A DNA stretch of 63,422 nt from an uncultured Holdemanella sp. (GTDB lineage Bacteria > Bacillota_I > Bacilli_A > Erysipelotrichales > Erysipelotrichaceae), in the NCBI RefSeq assembly GCF_934772795.1, contig NZ_CAKVMR010000004.1, positions 1 to 63,422 on the forward strand. Direction: 5' to 3'. The first letter of the stretch is position 1. Each line of letters opens with the position of its first letter. Shown here one piece after another: positions 26,552 through 34,300 of this stretch. Below the pieces are notes generated by a model. That model was not told the origin of the DNA and did not search any database. It saw only the letters and a list, made by a program, of their open reading frames with translations. The position numbers were made by a program, and so were the translations under genes.

Positions 26552-26611
26552 ATTATGTACCTCTGCTTTCTTATTATAATTCAAACTATTCCCATCCGGA
26601 TCCGTACACAT
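26552..26611 (-). other. Short leader ORF start with strong ribosome site before mgtE
   Basis: Between the M-box terminator and mgtE an ATG at 26611 is preceded by AAGGAGGTGAGGCTTGT, a much better ribosome site than that of mgtE. The frame (starting MCTDPDGNSLNYNKK) runs 20 codons to the mgtE start and continues in another frame inside mgtE to 26396 (71 codons in all). It may be a translated leader ORF that affects mgtE translation. No homology is claimed. Confidence 0.35.
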
Positions 26612-26629
26612 ACAAGCCTCACCTCCTTA

Positions 26630-26667
26630 TAAACAAAAGAAAACGCCATTGCCCAAACAATGACGTT
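26630..26667 (-). terminator. M-box expression-platform terminator
   Basis: Minus strand AACGTCATTG / CAATGGCGTT 10-bp stem (one G-U pair) followed by TTCTTTTGTTT. It lies between the M-box aptamer and mgtE and is the likely Mg2+-dependent terminator. Confidence 0.8.
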
Positions 26668-26689
26668 ATTAATCTAAGTATCACCGTTC

Positions 26690-26845
26690 AAGCTTTAGTA
26701 TCACAGGGCATATAAATTACATTAAGCCAAGCCTTTGCGACTTTGCCTGCTGACCAACGAGTCGTGTCTCCACAACTTTGCGGCAGTAATCTTAGGAAAT
26801 CCAAATCCCTGCGGTAACCTCACCTACCGTATTTCTGTATTTACA
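26690..26845 (-). promoter_or_regulatory. M-box (ykoK) magnesium riboswitch
   Basis: Minus-strand RNA carries the M-box hallmarks: UACGGUAGGUGAGGUUACCG, then GGGAUUUGGAU, UUACUGCCGC, a GUUGUGGAGACACGAC hairpin, GUCAGCAGGCA and the 3' GGCUUGGCUUAAUG part. It fills the gap between lysR and mgtE. In this family Mg2+ binding favours the terminator and shuts off the transporter gene. Boundaries are approximate. Confidence 0.88.
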
Positions 26846-26850
26846 TGAAG

Positions 26851-26879
26851 AGAATAATATATATATTGAATAGAGTCAA
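26851..26879 (-). promoter_or_regulatory. mgtE / M-box promoter
   Basis: Minus strand TTGACT (26879-26874), 17-nt spacer, TATTCT (26856-26851). The predicted start falls just upstream of the M-box aptamer. Confidence 0.7.
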
Positions 26880-26907
26880 CCTAAATAACATAAAAAGTAT
26901 GTTAAAT

Positions 26908-27807
26908 TTAAATAATATGAAAACTATCTTTATCTTTAAGTATTTCCGGTGTCTTTCTTAGAATAAAATCTAGAAATGTCTTTCCTGCATAAGACAAAGT
27001 ATCGTAATTATTATAGGCAATGCCAACATGACGAAATAGATTTTCTTGTATTGGAATCAAACACAAATCATCATAGTCGCTCAAAGCGTTTTGATAAAGT
27101 ATAGAAATACCTAAATTCTGTCGTATCATAGCTAAAATAGTAAAGTCATCATATACTTTGTGTTTAATCTGTACATGTAATCCTAGATTTTGAAATGTTT
27201 TTATTGGTAAAGAATACTCTCCCTCATCCAGTTGAATAAAAGGATACTTTGCGATTTGTTTTATACTTAAAACTTTGTGCTTAGACAACACATGATTTTG
27301 TGGCACCAACGCAAACATTTCATCATAATACAATTCCTTATATTGAACCTCTTTAATTGCATCAATACATGTGAATCCTAAATCAAGACTTCCTTCTATT
27401 AATTGTTGTTCAATATTTGTGTATTCACTTTGATACAATTCAAATTGTACATTTGGATAGATCTGAATAAACTCTTCCATTAAAGAAGGTAAAAGATGTC
27501 GAGATACACTTGTGAAAGTACCAATTCTTAATGTGACCTGGTCCAACCCTTTCATTTCTTGTTTTTTAGTACGAAGATTATCAAGGCTTGCCTGAACTGA
27601 TTTTAAATAGGGAAGATACGCTAGTCCATCTTTACTAAGAATGACACCACTTTTTTGTCGAATGAATAAAGTAGTTTCGAGTTCTTCTTCTAAAGATTTT
27701 ATTGTTTGAGAAACTGCACTTTGCGAATAACCAAGCTCTTTAGCCGCTTGACTAATTGTTTTTGTTTCTAATACTTTGAAAAATATATCATATTTTGTCA
27801 GATTCAT
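26908..27807 (-). CDS. LysR-type transcription regulator
   Basis: 299 aa from the chosen ATG. N-terminal helix-turn-helix (ISQAAKELGYSQSAVSQTIKSLE at about 18-40, shown here by its key words AAKELGYSQSAVSQTI), linker helix and a two-lobed effector domain (from about 90: LRIGTFTSVSRHLLPSLM). The frame also opens at a GTG three codons upstream, but AAGGAAAT is better placed for the ATG. Divergent from azlCD with overlapping promoters and a T-N11-A palindrome between, so it probably controls azlCD and itself. Confidence 0.92.
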   Translation of the reverse strand: MNLTKYDIFFKVLETKTISQAAKELGYSQSAVSQTIKSLEEELETTLFIRQKSGVILSKDGLAYLPYLKSVQASLDNLRTKKQEMKGLDQVTLRIGTFTSVSRHLLPSLMEEFIQIYPNVQFELYQSEYTNIEQQLIEGSLDLGFTCIDAIKEVQYKELYYDEMFALVPQNHVLSKHKVLSIKQIAKYPFIQLDEGEYSLPIKTFQNLGLHVQIKHKVYDDFTILAMIRQNLGISILYQNALSDYDDLCLIPIQENLFRHVGIAYNNYDTLSYAGKTFLDFILRKTPEILKDKDSFHII

Positions 27808-27832
27808 ATCTATCACATTTCCTTATGGAAGT

Positions 27833-27876
27833 ATTATAAATATTTGATTTACAAATAACAACACAATTCCTATAAT
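27833..27876. promoter_or_regulatory. Divergent lysR/azlC promoters with T-N11-A operator
   Basis: Rightward azlC promoter: TTTACA (27848-27853), 17 nt, TATAAT (27871-27876). Leftward lysR promoter: TTGTTA (27861-27856), 17 nt, TATAAT (27838-27833). The two -35 regions interleave. Over them lies ATTTG-ATTTA-CAAAT (27842-27856), a perfect palindrome with the T-N11-A spacing typical of LysR-type operators. Binding would block lysR and could control azlC. Confidence 0.75.
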
Positions 27877-27898
27877 GCATAAAAACAGGAGTGAGATT

Positions 27899-28585
27899 AT
27901 GGAATTTAAAAAAGGAATCAAAGACAGTATTCCAGTTGGATTGGGTTATTTTGCGGTTTCCTTTTCACTTGGAATCATCGCAAAGAATGTAGGCTTATCA
28001 CCAATACAAGGCTTTTTGACTAGTCTATTTATAAATGCATCGGCGGGAGAATATGCTGTTTTCTTAATGATTAGTACACATGGCACCTTCATTCAGATGA
28101 TTATCATGACTTTAGTCAGTAATGCACGCTATTTTTTAATGAGCTTTGCGCTAAGTCAAAAGATCGAAGAAAAAACGAGTCTGTTTCATAGAATGTGTAT
28201 TGGTTTTGATTTAACAGATGAATTATTTGGTTTGGCAATCAATCATGAAGGGAAAGTGAATCATAAATATATATATGGTACGTATTTGGTGGCACTTCCA
28301 TGCTGGGCACTAGGAACTGCATTGGGAATAGTTGCCGGAAATAGTCTTCCTACAAAAATTGTAGCAAGTTTAAGTGTTGCACTATATGGCATGTTTTTAG
28401 CTATTATTATTCCTCAAGCAAAGAAAGATCGAGTTGTAGGTGTTCTTGTTGTTGTGAGCTTCTTGTTGAGCTACATTTGTAAAGACATGCCGATTTCAGG
28501 TGGAACAAGAACCATTTTGTTAACAATCATTATTTCAATGGCTGCAGCCATTATTAAACCTAGAAAGAAGGAAGAAAATGTCTAA
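27899..28585 (+). CDS. azlC: AzlC family branched-chain amino acid exporter, large subunit
   Basis: Membrane protein that with AzlD exports branched-chain amino acids and analogues such as azaleucine. 228 aa with about six to seven hydrophobic segments; family-typical IPVGLGYFAVSFSLGI near the N-terminus and FINASAGEY...ARYFLMSFALS. ATG at 27899 is preferred to the ATG eight codons upstream because AGGAG is spaced correctly and the upstream ATG overlaps the promoter's start region. Overlaps azlD by 8 nt. Confidence 0.92.
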   Translation: MEFKKGIKDSIPVGLGYFAVSFSLGIIAKNVGLSPIQGFLTSLFINASAGEYAVFLMISTHGTFIQMIIMTLVSNARYFLMSFALSQKIEEKTSLFHRMCIGFDLTDELFGLAINHEGKVNHKYIYGTYLVALPCWALGTALGIVAGNSLPTKIVASLSVALYGMFLAIIIPQAKKDRVVGVLVVVSFLLSYICKDMPISGGTRTILLTIIISMAAAIIKPRKKEENV

Positions 28586-28880
28586 TCCAATGATGTATGT
28601 AGCTACAATGGCAGTTGTAACATATTTAATTCGTGTATTGCCATTAACGCTTTTTAACAAACCCATTACTAATATATATATTCAGTCTTTTCTATATTAT
28701 GTTCCCTATGTGACTTTAGCTGTGATGACTTTTCCTACTATATTATATGAAACTAATTCTCAGTTAGCAGGACTAGCAGCACTTATTATTGGTATTGTTT
28801 TGGCATGGAAAGATAAAAGTTTATTTCAAGTATCGATTGCCTGTTGTTTAATAGTCTTGATTACAGAATATTTCATATAA
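28578..28880 (+). CDS. azlD: AzlD family branched-chain amino acid exporter, small subunit
   Basis: Small membrane partner of AzlC. 100 aa with four hydrophobic segments; the family-typical TYLIRVLPLTLF in the first helix is present. Start lies inside the end of azlC (8-nt overlap), with AAGAAGGAAG as ribosome site, which indicates translational coupling. Confidence 0.92.
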   Translation: MSNPMMYVATMAVVTYLIRVLPLTLFNKPITNIYIQSFLYYVPYVTLAVMTFPTILYETNSQLAGLAALIIGIVLAWKDKSLFQVSIACCLIVLITEYFI

Positions 28881-28911
28881 AAATAATGCCACAAAGTGAC
28901 ATTATTTTTTT
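28881..28911 (+). terminator. azlCD terminator (bidirectional)
   Basis: AATAATG-C-CAC AAA GTG-A-CATTATT stem with one internal mismatch, followed by TTTTTT. The minus strand side has an A run, so it can also terminate the convergent methyltransferase gene, whose stop codon it covers. Confidence 0.78.
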
Positions 28912-29666
28912 AATATATCTATAGTATGTGAGCTTGCACCAATCAGTTCTTGTCTTTCACATGTTGCAAGATGATATTTGATGAATAATTCAAATGTTTC
29001 ATCATCCATCTTATTTAAGATAGGACGCATATAATCGCTTGGTCCATCTGCAGCAATAATTTGGATTCGTTCTAAACCCACATCTTCATTTAATTGATTG
29101 ATTGTATCTAAGCGAATGTAGCTATATAGATCATCTATATTTGTTTGTGTTTGAAATGTTTCATCAAGTTTTTTAGCTGTTAATGATTCTTTGATGTGTC
29201 CATCTCGAAAGCCATGGACTAAGACACTATATTCATTCATAACATAAGCCACAAAAATAATCCCATCTTTTTTTGTAACGCGCTTAGCTTCTGATAATGC
29301 TTTTAGTTTATCTTCATAACTAAATAAGTGGTACATGGGACCAAATAATAGAGTGATATCAAAGGTGTTGTCTTGATACCTTGATAAATCTAAAGCTGTG
29401 CCTTGATAGGCTTTCACATTGCTTTTTTTAGCTTTTAAAACACCAAGATTATATTTAACAAGTTCAATCGCATCGACTTGATATCCTTCGTTACTAAGTG
29501 CAACGCTATATCTTCCGGTTCCTGCTCCGATATCTAATATGCGATCTTCCGACTTTAAATATTTATGGATATATTTCATGCTTGTTGTATATTCTACTTG
29601 ACCATGTCTTGATAGTAATCTTTTATCTTCGCAAAATTTACCGTAATAATTTTCTAATTTACTCAT
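28902..29666 (-). CDS. Class I SAM-dependent methyltransferase
   Basis: 254 aa. Rossmann-fold methyltransferase: motif I ILDIGAGTGRYSVALS near residue 42, acidic motif II VDAIELV near 66, motif III-like NTFDITLLFGPMYHLF near 105. The YHLF after the fourth strand and RVTKKDGIIFVAY resemble small-molecule methyltransferases of the UbiE/YcgJ group. Substrate unknown. GAGGAAAT ribosome site. Single gene. Confidence 0.85.
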   Translation of the reverse strand: MSKLENYYGKFCEDKRLLSRHGQVEYTTSMKYIHKYLKSEDRILDIGAGTGRYSVALSNEGYQVDAIELVKYNLGVLKAKKSNVKAYQGTALDLSRYQDNTFDITLLFGPMYHLFSYEDKLKALSEAKRVTKKDGIIFVAYVMNEYSVLVHGFRDGHIKESLTAKKLDETFQTQTNIDDLYSYIRLDTINQLNEDVGLERIQIIAADGPSDYMRPILNKMDDETFELFIKYHLATCERQELIGASSHTIDILKK

Positions 29667-29806
29667 GTATTATTTCCTCAACTTCTTTAATATAATAAGG
29701 TATATGTTTGGATTTTTGCAACGTTTCATGTATGATTATTTGTGGATAAAAACACATATATGTTTTAAATGTTAGAGTAAATAATTAATATATTTGGAGG
29801 TTGTTT

Positions 29807-30946
29807 ATGGAAAAAGAATATAAAGCAATATTTGGACAGGCAATGTCTGTTGTGACACATAAACCTAGTCAATACGCAAAGAATATCACATTGCGTTATC
29901 CTATGAAATCGACATTCAAAGGGGATAAGATACGTATTTGTTTAGATAACTTTACAGGAAAAGAAGGTGTGGTCTTTGACTCAATCACAATTGGACGTGT
30001 TATCAGTGGACGTGATTTAGATCCAACATCCATTGTGGATATTACTTTTAATGGGTCAAAAGGACTTCATCTTGATGTGGGAGAACAATGTTATAGTGAT
30101 CCATTGGATTTTAAAGTACATGAACAAGAAACAATCGCAATCAGTTTCTATTTAAAAGAATTCACTCACTTACGTTGTGGTGTATATACGCAAGGACCAT
30201 TAAGTACTGGCTATTTTGGAGAAGGGGATTTCTCTCATGCAGGTATTATGGATCATGCATCCAGTATGAAAACACCATGGGTATTTTTCTTAAGTGAAGT
30301 GGCTGTTTTGACAGAACCAGAATATAAAGTTATTACTTGTTATGGTGATTCCATTACTTCTCAAGATTGGCCGGATTATTTACAGAAGCTAATGTGGGAA
30401 AATAATAAAAAGGTGTCTGTAGTTCGAAAAGCCGTTAGTGGTACACGTATTTTAAGACAATATTCTTGCGTTCAGTATGAAGCATATGGATTAAAAGGAG
30501 ATTATCGATTTGGTCACGAGATGCATGTGGCTGGAAGTGATACTTTAATTATTTTACAAGGAATCAATGATATTATTCATCCGGTCGGTGTTGAAAAGAA
30601 TGAATTTAGACCATGGCAAGATCTTCCTTCGAGTCAGGAATTGATTGAAGGCTTAAGAAAATATGTTAAATACGCGAAATCATTAGGGATGAAAGTCTAT
30701 ATTGGAACACTGATTCCAATTGAAGGTTGGCGTACATATGCATATTTCAGAGAAAATTTGCGTAACGAAGTGAACGAATGGATTCGTACAACGGATGAAA
30801 TTGATGGCGTGATTGATTTTGATAAAGATATTTGCGATGGACATAAAATGCAGGATGCATTTGATAGTGGAGATCACTTACATCCAAGTGATGAGGGATA
30901 TGCGCAAATGGCAAAAACCGCATACAATAAAATGTCCATGGAATAA
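29807..30946 (+). CDS. SGNH/GDSL-family esterase with N-terminal beta-sandwich
   Basis: 379 aa. The C-terminal half is an SGNH hydrolase: Ser in CYGDSITSQDW near residue 181, Asn in ILQGINDIIHP near 252, and the Asp-x-x-His pair in DHLHPSDEGY near 362. The N-terminal 160 residues look like the beta-sandwich found in CE2-type carbohydrate esterases. No signal peptide, so it acts in the cytoplasm or on imported substrates. Likely deacetylates a sugar; substrate not known. Start set by TTTGGAGG 9 nt upstream of the second ATG. The stop codon forms the loop of a 13-bp hairpin. Confidence 0.83.
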   Translation: MEKEYKAIFGQAMSVVTHKPSQYAKNITLRYPMKSTFKGDKIRICLDNFTGKEGVVFDSITIGRVISGRDLDPTSIVDITFNGSKGLHLDVGEQCYSDPLDFKVHEQETIAISFYLKEFTHLRCGVYTQGPLSTGYFGEGDFSHAGIMDHASSMKTPWVFFLSEVAVLTEPEYKVITCYGDSITSQDWPDYLQKLMWENNKKVSVVRKAVSGTRILRQYSCVQYEAYGLKGDYRFGHEMHVAGSDTLIILQGINDIIHPVGVEKNEFRPWQDLPSSQELIEGLRKYVKYAKSLGMKVYIGTLIPIEGWRTYAYFRENLRNEVNEWIRTTDEIDGVIDFDKDICDGHKMQDAFDSGDHLHPSDEGYAQMAKTAYNKMSME

Positions 30947-30959
30947 TTCCATGGACATT
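30931..30959 (+). repeat. Perfect inverted repeat around the stop codon of the SGNH gene
   Basis: AATGTCCATGGAA (30931-30943) and TTCCATGGACATT (30947-30959) are exact inverse complements; the loop is the TAA stop codon itself. No T run follows, so it may stabilise the mRNA 3' end or act as a weak terminator. Confidence 0.7.
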
Positions 30960-31081
30960 CGTATATGTGAAAGAAATAGGCAGAAAGAGATAAGTATAGT
31001 GAGTAAATGAGGTAACTGCTTATTTCTATCTATAATATATAGAGAAGAGCTTAAAGTAATCTTAAAAAGAAGGTGAAAATA

Positions 31082-31969
31082 ATGATACAAATTGGAGTAT
31101 ATGGCTTAGGTGGTATTAGTCGTCGTGTAATACAAGGTATTTTGTTCTCTTACAATGCAAATCTATATGCTGTGTGTTCTTCGAGTATAGAAAAGGCAAA
31201 TGCTTTTAAAGAGGAATATGAAGCAGAAAAAGCTTACGATAGCTATGAAAAGATGTTGAAGGATGCAAATTTAGATATGGTATATATTTGTACGCCAAAT
31301 TATTTACACGCCAAACATATTCAGTTGGCTTTGACAAATCATAAGCATGTGGTGTGTGAAAAACCAATGTGTGTATCGAGTGAAGAATTAAATGCATGTT
31401 TTGATTATGCACATCAGCAGAACTGTTTTTTAATGGAAGCACATAAAACGGTTTTTACACCTTTAAATCAGAAATTATTTGAAATGATTTCTCATGATGA
31501 AATTGGTGAAGTGAAATCAATTGATGCTCAATATGCGACAAGATTGACAGAAACAATTTCAGATTGGCATTTTAGTCAACCAGGATCTGGATGTATGTTT
31601 GATATTGGGGTTTACCCTATTTGTTATGCGAATAGAATGGCAAATAGCTCAATATTGAAAGTATCTCGATTTCAAGATGAAGCTTTGATTGAATATGAAA
31701 ATGGGTGTGTAGCACATATCGCAACAAGCTGGGATGTGGATATGGAAAATACGGCTCATATATATGGTACAAAGGGTAGTGTTACTTGTAAGAATTTTTG
31801 GAAGAATACAGAACTTGTAATGAATGATAAAAAGATTGAGGTCGAACAAAAATCAGATTTCACCGGTGAAATCGAACATGCATGCACTTGTATAGAGAGT
31901 GGTTTGATTGAAAGTCCTGTAATGTCAAGAAATACAAGTTTAGAAATTCTTAAGGTCATTGGGGTATGA
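31082..31969 (+). CDS. Gfo/Idh/MocA family NAD(P)-dependent oxidoreductase
   Basis: 295 aa. N-terminal Rossmann domain GVYGLGGISRRVIQG, then YICTPNYLHAKHI near 78 and the family signature VVCEKPMCVSSEE with the catalytic Lys of EKP near residue 94; C-terminal alpha/beta domain with the catalytic-type GCMFDIGVYPICYANR near 172. Slightly short for the family (usually 320-360). Acts on a sugar or cyclitol; substrate unknown. ATG at 31082 fits AGAAGGTG; a GTG three codons upstream overlaps that site. Overlaps the next gene by 4 nt. Confidence 0.9.
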   Translation: MIQIGVYGLGGISRRVIQGILFSYNANLYAVCSSSIEKANAFKEEYEAEKAYDSYEKMLKDANLDMVYICTPNYLHAKHIQLALTNHKHVVCEKPMCVSSEELNACFDYAHQQNCFLMEAHKTVFTPLNQKLFEMISHDEIGEVKSIDAQYATRLTETISDWHFSQPGSGCMFDIGVYPICYANRMANSSILKVSRFQDEALIEYENGCVAHIATSWDVDMENTAHIYGTKGSVTCKNFWKNTELVMNDKKIEVEQKSDFTGEIEHACTCIESGLIESPVMSRNTSLEILKVIGV

Positions 31970-32760
31970 GAAGAAAAGTTAAATTAAGTAGAATTTTGAT
32001 TCTTATATTGATTCCTATTTTAATTGTGAGTGGAGGTTTTTGTGCAATTCGTATGTTGTTCACAAATGAAGAACCGGTAATAGAAGAAAAGAGCTATTAT
32101 GATTTAGATTTATTTTCTATGGAAAATGGATTGATGACATATAAAGACTCTTCCTATAAGTTATCCACTGGAATTGATGTATCAAGTCATAATGGTGTTG
32201 TGAATTGGTCAGCTGTAAAAGCTGATGGAATCGAGTTTGCGATGTTAAGAATTGGTTATCGTGGTGCCCAAGAGGGAATCTTACATGAAGATGAATATAT
32301 CGATACAAATATGGAACAGGCCATTCAGAATCATCTTAAGGTAGGTGTTTATTTTTTCTCGAGTGCGATCTCGTCTGAAGAAATTGATGAAGAAGTGGAT
32401 TTAGTATTGAATAAAATTAAGGGATATAAAATTCAAATGCCAGTTGTCTTTGATATGGAAGAATTTGATCAGGGTGGAAGAATTGATGATTTATCGGCAG
32501 AACAAAGAACGAAGCTGGCTCTTCGCTTTTGTAAGAAGATCAAAGAAGCTGGATATCAGCCAATGATATATGGAAATATGACGTGGTTATATCAAAATTA
32601 TGATTTTGAAAAAATATCAAAATATCCGATTTGGCTAGCGAGTTATACAACAAGTTGTCCGATGGAAGATAAATTTGATATTTGGCAATATTCAAATAAA
32701 GGTCAAGTTAATGGAATAGAAGGAGCTGTAGATATGAATATATATCTACAGAAGAAGTAA
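31966..32760 (+). CDS. GH25 muramidase (lysozyme), membrane-anchored or secreted
   Basis: Cleaves the glycan strands of peptidoglycan. 264 aa: a basic N-terminus and hydrophobic segment (about 9-30) without a clear cleavage site, then the GH25 domain from GIDVSSHNGVVNWSAVK (about 67) with the catalytic Asp-x-Glu pair in VFDMEEF near 164 and the closing DIWQYSNKGQVNGIEGAVDMN pattern near 240 (key words WQYS and VDMN). Starts inside the stop of the preceding oxidoreductase (ATGA overlap), so the two are co-translated. Confidence 0.9.
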   Translation: MRRKVKLSRILILILIPILIVSGGFCAIRMLFTNEEPVIEEKSYYDLDLFSMENGLMTYKDSSYKLSTGIDVSSHNGVVNWSAVKADGIEFAMLRIGYRGAQEGILHEDEYIDTNMEQAIQNHLKVGVYFFSSAISSEEIDEEVDLVLNKIKGYKIQMPVVFDMEEFDQGGRIDDLSAEQRTKLALRFCKKIKEAGYQPMIYGNMTWLYQNYDFEKISKYPIWLASYTTSCPMEDKFDIWQYSNKGQVNGIEGAVDMNIYLQKK

Positions 32761-32775
32761 GTGAGTGTAATAAAG

Positions 32776-33639
32776 ATGAATATAGTTGAAGGATATATGC
32801 CGTTTAAGGGCTTTAAAACATACTATCGTATTGTGGATGGTGGAGACAAGACTCCATTGATTTGTTTACATGGTGGTCCTGGATCCACGCATAATTATTT
32901 TGAAGTGTTAGATTGTATTGCTAAGACGGGAAGAAAAGTAATTATGTATGATCAACTTGGTTGTGGTAATTCATTTGTGGAAGGTCATGATGAATTATGG
33001 AATCAATATACGTGGATGGAAGAACTTGAAGCGTTGATGGAATATTTAAATATTGAATCTTGCCATTTGTTGGGGCAATCTTGGGGCGGCATGTTAGCAA
33101 TTGCCTATGCGATTGAAAAGAAAAACACAAGATTGAAGTCTTTGATTCTTTCGAGTACATTATCTTCAGCTTCACTTTGGGCTAAAGAGCAACATCGTAT
33201 GATTTCATTTATGTCTGATGATGAGCAACGAGCTATTTTAAGTGAGGATTATGATTCGGGTGAATATCAGTTGGCTAATGAGCATTATATGCAGCTTCAT
33301 TGTGCCGGGCCATTTGATGAAGATACGCCAGAATGTGTTAGAAGAGAAAAGAAAGCAGGGGCTCGTGCTTATTTAATTGGTTGGGGACCTAATGAATATA
33401 CTCCGCTTGGAACTTTGAAGGATTTCGAGTATACAAATCGATTGCATGAAATTGAGGTTCCGGCCCTAATAATTAGTGGAACGAATGATTTATGTACACC
33501 ACTTGTTGCCAAAACTATGTATGATGGAATCAAAAATGCGAAATGGCATTTAATGCCAGGGTGTCGTCATATGTGTTTTGTGGATGATCATGATACATAT
33601 TGTCGCAATTTAGAGGATTGGTTAGCGTCTGTTGATTAA
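32776..33639 (+). CDS. Prolyl aminopeptidase-like alpha/beta hydrolase
   Basis: 287 aa, serine peptidase family S33 type. Oxyanion motif HGGPGSTHNY near residue 36, nucleophile elbow GQSWGG near 102, Asp in SGTNDLCTP near 236 and His in CRHMCF near 263, so the triad is complete. Family members release N-terminal proline from peptides; other amide or ester substrates are possible. The frame also opens with a GTG at 32761 right after the muramidase stop; ATG at 32776 fits the family N-terminus better, though neither has a strong ribosome site. Last gene of the oxidoreductase-muramidase run. Confidence 0.85.
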   Translation: MNIVEGYMPFKGFKTYYRIVDGGDKTPLICLHGGPGSTHNYFEVLDCIAKTGRKVIMYDQLGCGNSFVEGHDELWNQYTWMEELEALMEYLNIESCHLLGQSWGGMLAIAYAIEKKNTRLKSLILSSTLSSASLWAKEQHRMISFMSDDEQRAILSEDYDSGEYQLANEHYMQLHCAGPFDEDTPECVRREKKAGARAYLIGWGPNEYTPLGTLKDFEYTNRLHEIEVPALIISGTNDLCTPLVAKTMYDGIKNAKWHLMPGCRHMCFVDDHDTYCRNLEDWLASVD

Positions 33640-33657
33640 AAACAGATGCTTTTTTTA
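33624..33657 (+). terminator. Terminator of the hydrolase operon
   Basis: AGCGTCTGTT / AACAGATGCT 10-bp stem (one G-U pair) followed by seven T; overlaps the last codons of the hydrolase gene. Confidence 0.85.
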
Positions 33658-33731
33658 CATGTTTTAAAAAAATGGGTGTAATTTTATGGTTTAAAACATT
33701 ATTTGTGACCCACTGACAAGGGTTGTCATAG
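33654..33731 (+). promoter_or_regulatory. Upstream promoter-like element and first copy of the leader motif
   Basis: TTTACA (33654-33659), 17 nt, TGTAAT (33677-33682) could be a weak promoter. It is followed by the first copy of a 26-nt motif (33706-33731) that starts TGACCCACTGA and contains a perfect GACAA-GGG-TTGTC hairpin. The second copy is in the rpsJ leader. Between 33732 and 33830 the DNA is very AT-rich, with one small hairpin CGTGTT/AACACG and nothing else recognisable. Confidence 0.4.
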
Positions 33732-33830
33732 TTATTTTTTTGAAATAGTAAAAAAATTAAAAAATAAAACGTGTTAAAACACGATAAATAAGGGCTTTAA
33801 AAGAATTATTAAATTTTTTTAAATTAGGGG

Positions 33831-33859
33831 TTGAATGCATGAAATATATGTGTTAGAAT
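33831..33859 (+). promoter_or_regulatory. Ribosomal protein (S10) operon promoter
   Basis: TTGAAT (33831-33836), 17-nt spacer, TAGAAT (33854-33859). Start of transcription expected near 33866, giving a leader of about 109 nt before rpsJ. Confidence 0.8.
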
Positions 33860-33865
33860 ACAGGA

Positions 33866-33974
33866 GCTTGCGATGAAGTGCGAGGTTGCTGACCCACTGA
33901 GAACCGTTGTCATGGGTGTGGCCAGGTAATTCGCATGGAGCATGTTTATCTAGAATAAACGAAAGGAGTTAAAC
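33866..33974 (+). ncRNA. Structured 5' leader of the S10 operon
   Basis: The leader can close on itself: GCUUGCGA near its 5' end pairs with UCGC-AUGG-AGC around 33931-33942. Inside lie GGUU/AACC, CCCA/UGGG and the second copy (33890-33915) of a 26-nt motif that also occurs at 33706 (22 of 26 positions equal). Ribosomal protein operons are commonly controlled by binding of one of their own products (L4 in Escherichia coli S10) to such a leader; which protein binds here is not known. GAAAGGAG is the rpsJ ribosome site. Confidence 0.5.
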
Positions 33975-34286
33975 ATGGCAAAAAATACTATGAGAATTCG
34001 CTTAAAGGCGTATGAGCACAGAATCTTAGATGATAGTGCAAAGAAAATTGTCGAAGCTGCGACAAAACACGGAGCTAAAAAGGTTGTAGGACCAGTTCCA
34101 TTACCTACTGAAAAACAGGTAGTAACAATTCTTCGTGCGGTTCACAAATACAAAGATTCACGTGAACAATTTGAAATTCGTACGCACAAGCGTTTGATTG
34201 AGATTGTTGCACCAAACAAGGAAACGATTGATTCTTTACAAAGACTTGAACTTCCTAGCGGTGTCGACATCGAAATTAAACTTTAA
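33975..34286 (+). CDS. rpsJ: 30S ribosomal protein S10
   Basis: 103 aa. S10 (uS10) sits in the 30S head and also acts in transcription antitermination with NusB. The N-terminal MRIRLKAYEHRILDDSAKKIVEAA and GPVPLPTEKQVVTILR match the family. First gene of the S10-spc-alpha superoperon. Strong AAAGGAG ribosome site 8 nt upstream. One AUG-overlapping transition (TAATGG) leads into the ribosome site of rplC. Confidence 0.97.
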   Translation: MAKNTMRIRLKAYEHRILDDSAKKIVEAATKHGAKKVVGPVPLPTEKQVVTILRAVHKYKDSREQFEIRTHKRLIEIVAPNKETIDSLQRLELPSGVDIEIKL

Positions 34287-34300
34287 TGGAGGTGTCAATG

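Noticed and set aside
26552..26611. The leader ORF begins with CTDPDGNSLNY, recalling the C-terminal DPDGN motif of glyoxalase-fold (VOC) proteins, so a gene remnant was considered.
   Set aside because: Only about ten residues match, no further VOC sequence can be found upstream (the M-box terminator is there), and such short motifs arise by chance.
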